Source: Channallabes apus (lineage: Eukaryota > Chordata > Actinopteri > Siluriformes > Clariidae). From it: a DNA stretch of 64,000 nt. Location of the stretch: positions 44,064,681-44,128,680 of the forward strand of contig CM060108.1 in the NCBI GenBank assembly GCA_030522415.1, in the 5' to 3' direction. The notes under the pieces are model-generated. The model searched no databases and was not told where the DNA came from. It was given only the letters and a program-made list of their open reading frames with translations. This document shows, one piece after another, positions 12,199 through 26,763 of the stretch (its first letter is position 1; the number at the start of each line of letters is the position of its first letter). The translations under genes and the position numbers were made by a program.

Positions 12199-15100
12199 AT
12201 CTAATCAAGGAGCTAACGTTTCTCCATCAATTAAGCTATAATCCATCTTGTTGACTACGCACCAACGCACACAAACCGTAATCAGCTTACAGCTCTCAGA
12301 GACGCAGCGACAAGCGGCCGATCAGAGCCGCAAATCTCATGCAGGCTACAGATAAAAGGACAAAAAGTAACGGCTTGTTAACGGTCACGTCAGCAAATTG
12401 TGACTTCAAATCAGACGCAGTGAATCTTCAAATAAAGCGGTGGAAAAAAAAAAAAAAAAAAAAAAAAAACGAACGAACGAGTGCGAATGAGACGAGATCT
12501 GCTGCTGCTCGTTTCCATGGTAACGCCCATCACAGAGTGCATGCTCCGGAGACTATCCCCCCCCCCCCCTTCCCTGCATCGATAAACGACCTTTGACCTG
12601 ATGCCCCGTTTCATTTTAACGATCGAAAACCGACCGATCAAACCCATCAGTCTGGAACATCGTTGCCGTGTGTGTATCGACGTGCTCACCTTTCTCGAAG
12701 ATCTCCTTCAGCACGCCACGTTTGATCAGCTCCTCCCGGCTCTGTCTCGCCGACATCTCCCTCTCCAGAGCTGAGGACGCACCACAAACAATATTCACTC
12801 ACATACATCACAAAAAGTCTACAACACAAAAAAAAAAAAAGACATCAATGATTACAAATGTTATGAAGGATAAGTGCAGCTGCACGGAGGTCAGAGTCAA
12901 ACTGGCATTTCGGTTATAAAATTAAAGGGCTCCTATTATGCAAAATAAATAAATAAAATAATTATAAGATGCTCAGCTCTGCTGTCCTCCAGGGGGCGTG
13001 GCTCAGCAGGAGCTCATTTACATAGACACTAAAACGGCATGCTTAGAACAGGAGTGAAATAACCAGAGCTTGAGAAGTCAATATCTGAGGAGTATTTCAT
13101 CTGGGCCTTTAACAAAGACACTTCGGAGCAGCTCCGAGACCTGTGTGAACTTGTTAAAAGACATAGTAAGATACGGGACCTTTAAAGGTCACATAATAAA
13201 TGAGCAGAAACATAATTCCAGTGCACGTGTTTGATGGGTGCATCGCTTCCCTTCTTACACCGACACGCCCATCGCTCTGCAATAGGCTCAGTCTGGATTA
13301 ATCAGGTCACATGACACTTTTCCATCGCTCCAAAGTACAATCCTTGTACTCCCTCGCAAACTAAAACCTCTCTCTAATTAGTCTCACATGATCCAAGTTC
13401 AAGTCATTCATTTCTTCTGCGAAGCCTCACGATGCTTCCACGCTGTAATAACGTGTTCGACAGATTTAAACCCAATGGAGGTCAATAACTTGACCCTACT
13501 GTAGGTTTATGTCCAGTATCCATTACTGTATGACGGGATACATTTCAGAACACACACACACACACGATAAATGAAGTCAGTTTAAAATACAATGGACAAA
13601 AGACACAAGGCTAAAAGTCAGCAGGTGCTGCAACGTGCGAACTTTTGCAGTAATGCCAAGCGGCGCAGCAGCCGAATCTCAGCGCCGTGGCCGTGCTATT
13701 TTTAGACCTTGGCAGCTGAAAGACTTTATCTCCAGCCCCCTCCACACCGTCCAAAACAGCGCAGCTTTTGTCGCATTAGTTATTCCAAAATTTGCCCGTG
13801 TGAATAAGGAAACGAGTAAAGACAGAGGAATTATAATAATAAATATAGAATAAATCTGCTTGATGTGCATGAATTTCCCCTGCAGGTTAAAGAGATAATT
13901 CTAGCCCTGATACAGAGAACTGGAGGAACAGCATGCAAGTACGGTATATGCAGACACGGACAAGACCGGATGTACAGTATATGAGCAAGTGGACATGACG
14001 CGTAACCATAGTGTTGGGATAAACATCGACAACGCCTCACCCGGATGAGTGATTTAATGAAGTCACACACTTGGTCTATACTTTCTTGAGAACACTTTAC
14101 GTTCAGTATTAATGGTCGGCTAGAAGGGCATTGGTGGCTTAGTGGTAGGTTTTTTCACCAGCCATATGGAAGATGCAGGTTCGATTCCCACCCAATGCCC
14201 GAACCCCAGCCAGTAGGTATGAAGTGCCGGTCCCAAGCCTGGGTAAAATGGAAGAGTTGCATCAGGAAGGTGTAAAACCTGGACCAAAATCGTGTGCGGA
14301 TCGAATGGTCGCCCCCTCGAGCAGCCGAAAGTCCAACAACAGGTCAGGGGTCAGGCATTGGACTACGGTTCAGAAGGTCCCAGGTTCAAATCCCATGACC
14401 ACCTTGAGCAAGGCCCTTAACCCTCAACTGAACAGTATAATGAGATGACAATGTAAGCCGCTGTGGATAAGGGTGTCTGCCAGATACCTAAGTGTAATGG
14501 TGGGTTGGAAGGAACAGAGTAAGGACTTCATTGTACTGTTTTATTGTGCATATGACACTTAAATCACCTGAATTGAGCAGGACTAAATGTTAATATTGGA
14601 AGTAAATAGACTAATTAAATCCTTATTTTTAAGACTACCACCACAGATGAGGTGAGCCCATTAGTCTGACATTACTATTAGTACAAGAACATTAAATGGT
14701 TCAGCTAAAAGGTAATAGGGGATTTAAAAGGAAGGACCAGATGAAAGTGTCTGAAATCAATCAGAGGGAGGAAATGCAGCAGTGGTAGGAAATGGGAAGA
14801 CTGAATGGGTCAACCAAATAGATGTAATAAATGGAAATACTGGGACTTAATGATGAAACCCTGCAGCAGTAGCTGGGACCGAATGGTGAAAGTAAATGGT
14901 AGGACTAAATGGCAATAGTGACACCGAGTGCAATTACAGCAGCTGAACCAAATTACAAAACTAAATTATAATTATGGGACTAAATGGCAGAACTGAGGTG
15001 GGGGGGGAAAAAAGAAACTCAATAGTTCAACTCAACTCAACGGAGAGATCAAATGGCCTTAGTTGAACCAAATGGCGAGACTAAATTTCAGAAATAAATC

Positions 15101-18100
15101 ACAGGACCTAATGGCAGCAGTTAGACTGAATTATGGACCTAAATGCTAATCCCATTATAACTTCTTAACCATCACCCCATTTTTGGCCAGAATGCCATAC
15201 CCAACATCAAAGGCTCACTGTTCCCTCATACTTTGGTCCTCATGAATGTGCATCTCTTTGAAAGATATGACTTTGAAGTTTTCAATTCTTTAATTAAATG
15301 GTAAGAAAAATAGTTGGATTTATGATCACAGAGTAACAGAGACTCGAATGAAGCATTTTCTTCCCTCCTGCATTATACAACCTCAGAACAGACTAGTACT
15401 GTAGGTAGTGCTTGAGGTCAGGACGGTGACCTTAGAAAGTCTTCCAGGCCACGACGACAGGCCTAATGCGTTTGACGGTATGGACTCAGATACGCCAGTG
15501 CTACCGTAACTCATTTGGTGCTTATGGTCAAAAATCTAACTGGCATGAATATGAATAACGTATGATAAAATGCTCTCACATGCTGAGATCTGATGTGCCA
15601 TATTGCTTGACAATGGAATACTTAAAAATGAGTCCCAAAAGATGTCCATATGAAGGAAAGTGGACATATGGACAGTCTGTGGTCTTTAAGAGTTTAAACA
15701 CTAGATGTCGGCGAGACGGCTAAATCTGGGCAGGTTGTTCAGGATTTCGAGTGATCGGTTTGGGCTTGAATTTAGACGTCTTTTGACGTGAAATCAAATT
15801 CACATGCCCCAACTTATTGAAGGAGAGAAGTACCTGATAAACTATTTATGTCCAAAAGATTTCAACACTGGACATCCCATGGCCAGACAAATGAGACACG
15901 AGACGTCTTAGTTCAGAAGATGTCCACAGAAAGACATTTTTCTTCCCCACAGTCAGGTCATGACTTGATGACCACTTGATGTTTTTTGGACCAAATTTAC
16001 TGGGTTATGAATACTACTACTTAATGATGAAACCAAATAATAGGACAAAATGGAAATATTTTGAACTAATGGTCGGATGATATGGCAATAGTTGAATGAA
16101 ATGTTAGGACTAAATAATGGGCTAAAAATAATGCCTGGACTAAATGGTGTAGTTACATTTTGGGATTAATTAGTAATGGTTGGATTAAATGGTAGTAATT
16201 GGAGTAAATGGTAAAAGTTGGACTAATGTATAAAATTCAGACTAAATGGTGGAACCAATTGGAATAAGTCATGTGACTAAATAATGCCAAATCTTCTTCT
16301 TTGTCTTTCGGCTGTTCCCTTTCAGGGGTCGCCACAGCGAATCATCTGCCTCCATCTAACCCTATCCTCTGCATCCTCTTCTCTCACACCAACTAACTTC
16401 ATGTCCTCTCTCACTGCATCCATAAATCTCCTCTTTGGTCTTCCTCTAGACCTCCTGCCTGGCAGTTCCAACCTCAGCATCCTTCTACCGATATATTCAC
16501 CATCTCTCCTCTGAACATGTCCAAACCACCTCAATCTGGCCTCTCTGACTTTATCTCCAAAATATCTCACATGGGTTGTCCCTCTGATTAACTCATTCTT
16601 GATCCTATCCATCCTTGTCACTCCCAAAGAGAACCTCAACATCTTCAGCTCTGCTACCTCTAGCTCTGCCTCCTGTCTTTTCTTCAGTGCCACTGTCTCT
16701 AAGCCGTAGAGCATCGCTGGTCTCACCACTGTCCTGTACACCTTTCCTTTCATTCTCACTGATACTCTTTTATCGCACAACACACCTGACACTTTTCTCC
16801 ATCCATTCCAACCTGCCTGTACCCGCCTCTTCACCTCCTTTGAACACTCTCCATTGCTCTCGACCGTTGACCCCAAGTACTTAAAATCCTGCACCTTCTT
16901 TACCTCTGCTCCCTGTAGCCTCACCGTTCCTCTTGGGTTCCTCTCATTCACACACATGTATTCCGTCTTGCTGCGGCTAACTTTTATTCCTCTGCTTTCC
17001 AGAGCGTACCTCCACCTCTCCAAATTTTACTCCACCTGTTCCCTGCTGTCGCTACAAAGCACAATGTCATCTGCAAACATCATAGTCCCATAAATAATGC
17101 CAAAACAATCTTTCCATATTAGTTATTAACCTTCGCAAATTGCAACCAACCCCAGAGCGCATAGTGGGACAATTTCATAAGAGTCCCGTAAATGATTTCC
17201 CCTTTAAAGATCTCTCTTAAATTTCAATAAGACTTTCAATAAGGCTTTTATCATTATCATTCAGAGGAAAAATACTGATGGTCTAACCAAAGACTGCAAA
17301 CATGTGGATATGCAGGAATGGGGCGATGGGCTCATCATCTTGTAAACCGGTTGGTTAAATGTCGAAGCCATCTTGATAAGACCCCATTCAATCTCAAACA
17401 CAAAGTACAGGTTTTACGAAAGCATGTGCCAAAAATACACCGTCCTCTGGGTCACGATACCTTCACAACCGCTCCCGGAGTTCTCCCAGATGGTGCATAC
17501 GTGTTATTTTGAACAGCTTATGTGATTATAAATTGATCATCTGGATTCCAGTTCATGGTAATTCATTTAAATTATGACTATTAATGAGTTCTCACCGTTT
17601 CTAATGTCTATCAGGATGCCAGATGTACATCACTCGGGCAGGTGAGCCCAAAAACAAATGTCACTGCCTGTTAATCGGTGAATCAGACTGTCTGATTCAG
17701 AATGTTCTGCACGTCGTCTACCAGCTTTCTCAAATAATCATTCTGTCAGCTCAGAAATGTAAAGCATAACTACCAAGAGGTTTAGTACATAACTTCTCCA
17801 GCTAAACCCCCTGCATGGTACATTAGCAGATGTTACACAAGTCCTTGTGCTGCACATGAGATGGGCTGGTATGTTCTTCTGGGTTAGCATCTGCAAAAGC
17901 TCTTCAGGGATCAAACTGGGACACAGCAAACTGACTGCTGCAACGCATAACTATCTGGAGCACTTAATAAGGAGGTTCCTATACCAACTGATTCAATAGA
18001 AGTGAATGAAATAATCTGGACCAGGAAAGAAACACCAAATGGAACTACAGAGCCGGACTAAACACTCAGATAAGGTGATAATGGCTGGATTAAACATCTT

Positions 18101-20521
18101 GAGCGCCAAAAAAAAAAAAAAAAAAGTTGAACTAAATAGTGGGTCGTAGCTTAATGGTGAGACCAAGTGCTATTAAAAAAATAACAAATATTGAGAATAA
18201 ATGGTCAGACTTCATGACATTTATAACTTAAATGATGTAACTGGTGGTATTGAAGGTTGGATCAAATGGATGAATTAAATAGTGTCTCCTATTGTAAACA
18301 CCTAAACTAATCAGTGGAGTGAAAGTTAAAAGCTGAAAGAAATGGTACTAAATGTTTGTTAGACCGGCATGATGCGGCTAGACGGCAGGACGTTTTTTTT
18401 TTTTTGTCGGGACTCAACGGTGGGGACTCAACGGTGGGGACTCTGCTTCCTAGCAAACAAGCAGAGAAAAGAATTTCACTGTGCTTTAATACCCACCATG
18501 ACCCAATTTACCAAATATATACCAAAAATACCAAGTAAATGCATTTATAGGCTAAGTTCATAGACTTGGGGTTCACAGACCCTAGGCTAACCCTAATTTC
18601 CTCTACCCGCATGTTGACAGTGGTAGAAAACTAACTAGCTCCCCGTGTGACTGAAAGGTGAACTACAGACATAAAGCGCGACCCAAATAAAATCTCCTGC
18701 GACCCACCAGGTGGTCACAACCCAGGGTTTGGGAACCGATGCATTAGTGTATAAGTGACAACGGCCATTCCTTCTGTGTAAAATGGTAACAATTGGACAA
18801 AACAGTGGAAATAAATATAAAAATTAAAAGAAAAGGTATATGCTAATTAAGGTAGAGATGGGAATGATGGAAGCTAAATTAGTAATTATAATCACACAAT
18901 AGAAAAGAAATCCCTGTGCCAGTCTCAGAACATGACGAACATAACACCACATACAGGATATTAATAGTATTCTGCAGATGAAGCTGGCAAACATACACAC
19001 ATTCATACACAGACAGGTTCTAACATAAACAAAAAGCCCCCCCCCCCCCCCCCCAAGTGTTATTTACTTTACTAAGAAACTGGCGTTTCAGATTTAAACC
19101 AAACCAACGCCGTATGTCTAGCATTTAACAAACAGTCAAGTAAACTGTGATTCATCCTAGTTCATTTCTTTAGAGTCACTTTTTTTTTTTTTTAAAGGCA
19201 ACTCACAGGGACTTTAGGTCAGATCCACCAACAGATATCTACTGCAAGAGGAGCTCATATAAACAAGAGACTCGCTGGTGCACAAAATGAGTCAGAGAGC
19301 CAGTCATCAGAGCAAATGTCTCACACGGCACAGAGAATACGCACAAAGCCATTCAGTCTCAAAGTACTGACTCTACTGTGGAGATTATTTTCCCCCCCAT
19401 CAAGATGTGTGTGTGTGTGTGTTTTTATAAACATCTCATAATGACCTTATTAGGACATGGAATATAGAAATGTATAAAAAGAAGCATTCACTTTCTCTCC
19501 ATACTGCTGACCCTGCATGAGGTCAGAGAGAGACCTGAAGCCGATCCCCGGGAGCTCAGGCCACAAGGCAATAGTGGGGTACCAAGCCATCACAGGACAC
19601 AGGCGGGTAAACAGCCTATAACACACGTCTTTGGACTATGGGAGGAAACCAGAGTCCCTAGTGGAAACCCACAAGGCAGAACGAGGGGCGATTCGAGCCA
19701 ATTCCTATTGTCTGCATACAGTACATTCATCCACATACAGGACTTGAGAAGGACGCCACACTGGATTGCAAACAGCTTCCCATTTATAGTTCTTCACTCC
19801 TCGCACGTGCACTGTTTGCATGGTTATGACCCAAATTCGAGAGGCGCTCCATTTCGGAGGAGGTTCCACTGCGGCACCGATGAATCAAATGCAGCCGTGA
19901 ACACTTCCACATTTACACGGGTCAAAGCACACCAACAGTGCAACGTCCAAGACCTTCTTCCAATGTCCAGTGGAAAAAAGTGCCGTACTGATCATGTGCT
20001 GGATCCTCATCCCCATGTGTAGCCGGCAATTATAGAGAAGCCAAAATCTTGGCTTTTCCACACTATTGTATCCAGAACATGTGTCGGTTCAGCTAGAAAT
20101 GGTACTGTATGCTAACTACAGTTTAGCAACAAGCGTCACGGCCTCTTGAATCCACAAGATCTCCATGAACAGGGACATTCTCCTCATTATGGCTTATAAG
20201 GATGTGAAGGGGTGTGGCTATGAAATGACAGACAAAAGGCCAACATACTGTATATATACACACCAGTTTTCCAAAAAACAAACAAAAAAAATATTATAAT
20301 AATTCAGCTCTATAATCGACTTGTTCTGAGACAATAGCTTACATTATTATGTCTCATCATTTCTACACAATGTTCCACAGTATTTATTCTAGTAAGACAT
20401 ACCAAACAGTGACTATTGAACCTTACATTTTTCATATCGAGAAATGTTAAGCTGTTGAACAGTAGGACACCATCTGTCATTCATTTGCTTCCAATATGTA
20501 GGCTGTAACATGGTGACATAG

Positions 20522-20571
<50 letters not shown>

Positions 20572-23500
20572 AGTAATACAGTCAATCAGGCAGGAAGGAC
20601 CATTCTTTGTTGTTTACTAATACACATGTTCCATCTTAATATATTAACAGCAGCAATATGATCAATAAAACCATTTCAAAAGCTTGCAAACATATTTGTC
20701 ATTTCAAACTCTTTCCAGAAAGTTGTTTTTAAAAAAAATTCTTTTCTAGCAATAGCCTCAAAAAGAGGTTTAAAAGGAAACAGGAAGGAATCAGGCTAGA
20801 CTGGAAATGTAGGTCGAATCAATTTGCATGACAAAGTCTAAAAAAAAAAAAGGTAATCTAGCAAATAAACGTAAGAATATGACATCTTACTGCCCAAAGC
20901 ACAGCCTGAAGGGGATAAAGCCGTCTCTTCTGGTTGCTCCACAGTGCATGGTTCACCACAGAGAATCAACAAGGCAGTGAAGTCAGACCCAACAGCAGAT
21001 ATTTCACCACTTCCATTAAAGGCAATGCTTGGGAACCATTTTGATGGGACAACTGGGGAACTGTGGAACTGGGGACTCTCAAAACCAAAGTCAGGTATGT
21101 TTAAGTGGTGTGGACGCTGTCCCTTGCCCTGGCGTGGAGACACACAGTGCTCAAGTCGATGTGGTATACAAGACACAGTTTGAACCAATTCTGGTTGGCG
21201 ATGATGTGGTATACAAACAGATCTATTTACCTACAGTATAGTATCGCTTGCCTCCCTGCTTTGTGTACGACCATGGAAGCAATTTAAGATGTTAAAGACA
21301 GAGCTTAATCCTCAAAATCAAGGGCAACATCTGGTTGCAGAATCAGAGACATCAGTGCCTCACCGAAAGATCTATAATGATAGTCTTGCCCACTTGCCCT
21401 ACTGCAGAAAAAAAACTAAGACCACAGCAAAAGAATAAAGTGGCCAACAAACACTCCACACTAAAGCTGCAAAAGGGGTCAACCTGCATTCCATGTTGTG
21501 ATGCTTCTTGCACAGTAGAACCAGGCCAGTTTCCCGACTGACTGAACGATTAATTGACTGAATTGATGATTGACAGTCTGTCACCCGCACCAGAGGCGTC
21601 TGCTGCCAGTCACAGTAGCTCGTTTTTACTGATGAGTCAGTTCGGGATTCACACGCTCTCCTCAGCTCTGCACAGAGAGACAATTCACAGCCCTCGGAGA
21701 TTTCACGAAAAACTGACACCAGTCCACGAAACCCAAATCCTTCCTTTGTTAGGCAAGCACACATTTCCACATTTCCCACAGCTATGTGTGAGAAAGCTGC
21801 ACAGGCTCTTAGACATTACCTCAAATGTAAAAAGAAAAAAAACAGATGTAACGGAATAATACTTGCGTTTAAGTTATCAGCGCCAAAATATCTAGAGTCA
21901 TTTTCTTAGGAAAGCCTATTGAGAAACCCTTTATTTTTGAGTGTGCATCACTTTGGTCAACTTCACAAGCATGGCCTTGGTCCTCACACATCCAGGTTGT
22001 TTCAAGAATGAACTCCTACTTTGCTGAACAGTTTTCTGATTTTGTGTAGGCTGAGGGACCTTGGAATCACTGTTTGGAACCAGGAGGTCAATTATTCCTG
22101 AAAAAGATTTCCAATCTGCTTTCCAATGCTTTGTTTTAATATGTGGTGCCAGTGTTAGAGATTCAAGATGAAGTTTACAAACCCCAGGTACCCCTCGAGG
22201 CGGGCGAGCCGCAGGTCGGTACCCCTCGAGGCGGGCGAGCCGCAGGTCGGTACCCCTCGAGGCGGGCGAGCCGCAGGTCGGTACCCCTCGAGGCGGGCGA
22301 GCCGCAGGTCGGTACCCCTCGAGGCGGGCGAGCCGCAGGTCGGTACCCCTCGAGGCGGGCGAGCCGCAGGTCGGTACCCCTCGAGGCGGGCGAGCCGCAG
22401 GTCGGTACCCCTCGAGGCGGGCGAGCCGCAGGTCGGTACCCCTCGAGGCGGGCGAGCCGCAGGTCGGTGCCCCTCGAGGCGGGCGAGCCGCAGGTCGGTG
22501 CCCCTCGAGGCGGATGGTTTGTGATCTTCAAGATGATAACCTTAAGTACTTCCTTGCCCAACATCTTGCTGTCTTTCAATGGACCAGACATCGGTTGTAT
22601 CAGAGGTGTTCTGCAAATTAAGTGATTACTGACACATCCAGGATTGAATATTTGTTACCCCTCACACTGGCTCTCTTGATCAAACTAGCACACCGAGCAT
22701 TTCTTCACTCAACACCTCGCTGTGTCTCAATCGATCAGGCATTACACAATGAAAAGCTCCTGTGTATACCTCTTCTACCTGGCCTTGATGCTTCGCTGCA
22801 GCACATACATCAAAGGCTGAGTAAAAATAGCCAGCTGGGAGAAAACACTAACTCTTTGCCTAAATCGATTCTCCGCCACAGTTGCTGCTCCCGCCGCCGC
22901 TTCAGCCTGCCTGCAGAGCTGACAGCTTTACCCACATTGTTCCCGCTGCCTCTAGCTCAGGAAATGGAGTAGGACACAAGCTTGGGTTTTAAACATTCCT
23001 TTTTGTGAGATCACTGCGGATTTTGTGGAAAACGCATTAAATTCACCGCGATGGAAAACAATCGGACGAGGCACTTCAAAAGCACTGATCTTGATGGAGC
23101 AGAGAAAAGAAAGTAACAGAATCGTAGGATATATACATTTTATATGTATATACAGTACACGCATAAATAAATGTATATAAATAAATAAATATTTATATTC
23201 AAAAATAAATTGGGTGAAAGGAAAAGATTAAAACAGAAGGAAAATGAAACCCGTAGGGAATCTGATGCATGGTTCTTGCCCACAGGATGCTAAATGCAGA
23301 TGTCAATTCTCTGAACTATTGATTCAGCTGCGCGGGCTATATATAAACAGCACAGACGCTAATCGAGGTTACCAGAGTGATCATGTGACCGATGTGACCC
23401 GTGCTGGGGAAGATGGTGAGACTGAAGTCTGTAAGTCTCCAAAAAAAAGAAGCAAACTTTACAAAGCTACACTGCTCAACGGGTCAATAATAAACAACAC

Positions 23501-26500
23501 CGTGGGGGGGGGGGGGGTATCAGATTATTTACGTGGTCGTGCAAAGAACAAACAGAGCATCAGAAATACAGGCAAATATTCAGGTTTGGTAGTAGGAGTG
23601 ACGGTGATCTTCATTGGGCAGCGTCACACCAGACGGTCATTGATTATTTTCCCGTAAAAGCACACCACTAATGTTTTATTTCATACGGCTTGAGTTTAGG
23701 ACATGGCCGTCCTGCTGGATAACACATAATTAAACAAATAGCATCCTCGCTCGGTAATGTCACTAAGAGGCTAAATGACTCGTGTAGAAGCAGAGCACTG
23801 GGTTCTAATCACACTGATCAATTTTACTGTACATGCAAATGCACTTAATGTTATTACCCCTCTACTGCAGCACATAAACCACTGTATGAACCGTCTCATC
23901 GTGGTAGAGGATCAAACCCAAGTCAAGATCACCTTCATGCTTTACAGCTGTGTACAGCTGCTTTGCGACAATGACAATTGTAAAAAGCTCTATACAAAGA
24001 ACATTGAATTGAACTGCATAATGGAACGACAAGCTGTAATTTACTTATACTGTATATACAACATGGATGGGCGTCACCAGTGACCACCCAAAATGATTAT
24101 ATCACGATACCTAGGTGGCGATACAACTGGTACTGCCATTTTGTTAGTACCGCACTTTATATTTTGTTACAATAATAAACAAACTGAGCAAATAATTTAC
24201 TCCTATCACACAGTGCCAGTGTAGGAATAGTTTAAAGTGCACCACCTGTAGGATTCCTGAGGAACTGCAACAGTTTACCACCCCGAATGCAAACATCTAC
24301 AACTTAAGAATTTATTTAAAAATAAGACCAAATTCAGAGTCAATGTGGACGATACGTGAATCGCAGCACTGGAACGTTCAATAAAGTGTGTATCTGAAGT
24401 GGGTGTGCCATCAAACTCACTCCACTTCCCACCTGCTGAGGTCTGCTTGAACTTCTCGCTCTTCTTCTTCCTCCACTTCCAAGGTTTGAAAAGTCGGCCG
24501 AGCGTGGCGAACTTGCTCCTGCGGCGAATCGGCGGCGTGTGCGTGCCGGAGACGAGCGACTCGGTACGCATGGCAGCCAGACGCTCCACCTCCTCTGCTG
24601 GAAAGAGAAAAATATGTGAGTGAGTGAGTGAAGGAAAGAAATAAAACCATAGAAGTTCTCACAGTGATTCTGGGGTTATTCTTAACCGTATGAGCAAACC
24701 TGGAAGTCTGGTGATGTTATTACTTTTTTTTTTTTTAATAGTTAAAAAAAATTAAATAAAAAAATCACAAGGCACATTTGTTGGCACCCTTCAAGGTCAG
24801 GAGATGTTACCAGCACCATTTGGAAAGTATCACAGCTTGTGAATGTCTTGCATCTAGGTCTGGGAGATCTACTGTACGCTGCTCTTCTCAATCCATCCAC
24901 AGATCATCACTCATGTTAGGGGTATGGCTACTCCAATAATCTCCATCTTGTTCCTGTTGATCTTGGACTTTAAGGTGCTTCTAGGATCATTATCCTGCCT
25001 TTATTATCACAAAGATACCTTTGCTCATTGCTGCCAAATAACTCTTTCATATCCAGGTGGTACGTATTTGTGCAGATGTCAAACAGGAATTCTGATCTGG
25101 CTTTGCAGCAATACTATGTGCAGCTCTCTTTCACAGTTTGTCTTTCAAAAGTCTTCCAGGTCTTTACTTGACCTCCTGTTAACTGGCATTTTTTAATTAC
25201 ATTAGGAACCAAGGAAACCTCTATCTGTAAATGCTTCACGTCTCCTGTGAAAATTAAAGTAATAGCTGCCTACAAAGCAGAAGCGCTAGACAGCTCCTTA
25301 GAGAAACGCATGGAGTCGGAGTGTTTAAAAATCTTGCATTACCTGACCTTTTGTAACAATAACTGAGCTACAACCTTAGATGAGATAAGGAAGATCTGAG
25401 ACCTTCTGAAATGTGAGACGTTTGGGTGTTAGTGTCACCCAGACGTTTGTGTGTGATGCTTACTGTATGTGTGGTATTGTAAGTAATCACTTTACACTTA
25501 CAGTAAAGATTACTCCACGTTTTCATTTTAATGGACTGAACAGACGCACTGAATTGCATTTTTCCCCCCAAAAAGGAAACAATATTTTACATTTTTTGAC
25601 ATGTTTTTGACACATATTTCTTGCTACATACTGGAAGCGACACAAAGGAAGATATTTCAAGTAAACATGTTGAAAATGCTGTATACTGTATATTGTGCAT
25701 CACTATTGTTGTATTATTGTTTCTCTCACACTAACTCTAAATGGCAACACTGGTGGGTTTTTTTCTTCTTTTTTTCCTTTCTTTTTTTTAATCCAGGTCA
25801 CATTTAGTCCACGGAATGATAATTTGCTGAATACGTCGATCAGGATGGCTTCTTTCCCTTTTCTCCAGATGGCTCTAAACGATTCTAAATGACTCAAATG
25901 CAGCATTAAGAGACTCTTTTTTTCCATCTTAAACATTAGTGATGTAAAAATGACAAGCTGTAATTTACTTAACTTTTTTTTTTTTGTTTAATAGCTGAAC
26001 ATCAGCTCCAAACTGCGAGCATTGAGACATCTTACAATAACAAGCGTTCTACCAACACAATCCATACAGCGTACAACATTCACACTCCATATTTCTATAC
26101 TTTTCTATCAGGATCCATTTTTACTGTTTGCAAATCCAGGTTTTATCATGACTCCTGTATATACTGTATATCCTGTGCACACTGGAACAAAAAATAAATA
26201 AATCACTGCAGTAGAACCTCTCCGCTTTCCCATTGCAAATTTCATAGTTTTTTTTTCCCCATCCAATTCATCCAATAACCTTTTCAATAATCCATCACTA
26301 TAGCCTTGCCATTTTTCTTTTCAAATCTCTGTACTATGTTACATGAACAGCAAAAAAGACATCAGCACAGCTAACCAAGCAGAATTAAAAATAAGGGCGA
26401 AGCACAATCCTAACCCAAATCCAAACCCTCACTCACTCAACTTTCCTGCTTTATCCTGTATACAGGGTTGCGGGGGGCCTGGAGCCCGTCCCAGGAGACT

Positions 26501-26690
26501 TGGGGCACGAGGCAGGGTACACCCTGGAATGGCCAATTAACCTAATCTGCATGTCTTTGGACTATGGGAGGAAACCGGAGTACCTGCAGACATGCAAACT
26601 CCTGGAGGTGCAAGGCGACAGTGCTAACTACCAAGTCAACAAGCCAACCATATATATATATATAAATATATATACATACATACACATACA

Positions 26691-26763
<73 letters not shown>

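Larger units (their letters stand above)
14560..18860. repeat. old, decayed ~20-bp tandem repeat field (GGACTAAATGG type)
   Basis: Over 4 kb of the intron the motif ggactaaatgg / gaaccaaatggc / ggattaaatggta recurs at loose 15-25-bp spacing (14560-15150, 16000-16285, 18050-18330, with stray units to 18850). It is interrupted by unrelated DNA and by an RTE LINE. It looks like an ancient minisatellite that has diverged heavily. Confidence 0.6.

Noticed and set aside
20838..21188. 116-residue minus-strand frame as a host gene
   Set aside because: No recognisable domain; splice sites and codon pattern are unconvincing. Kept only as an unexplained block.
22143..22625. 160-residue plus-strand frame and 138-residue minus-strand frame with [15 protein letters not shown] repeats
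   Set aside because: Produced by a 31-bp tandem repeat that lacks stops in every frame; no start context, splice sites or homology.
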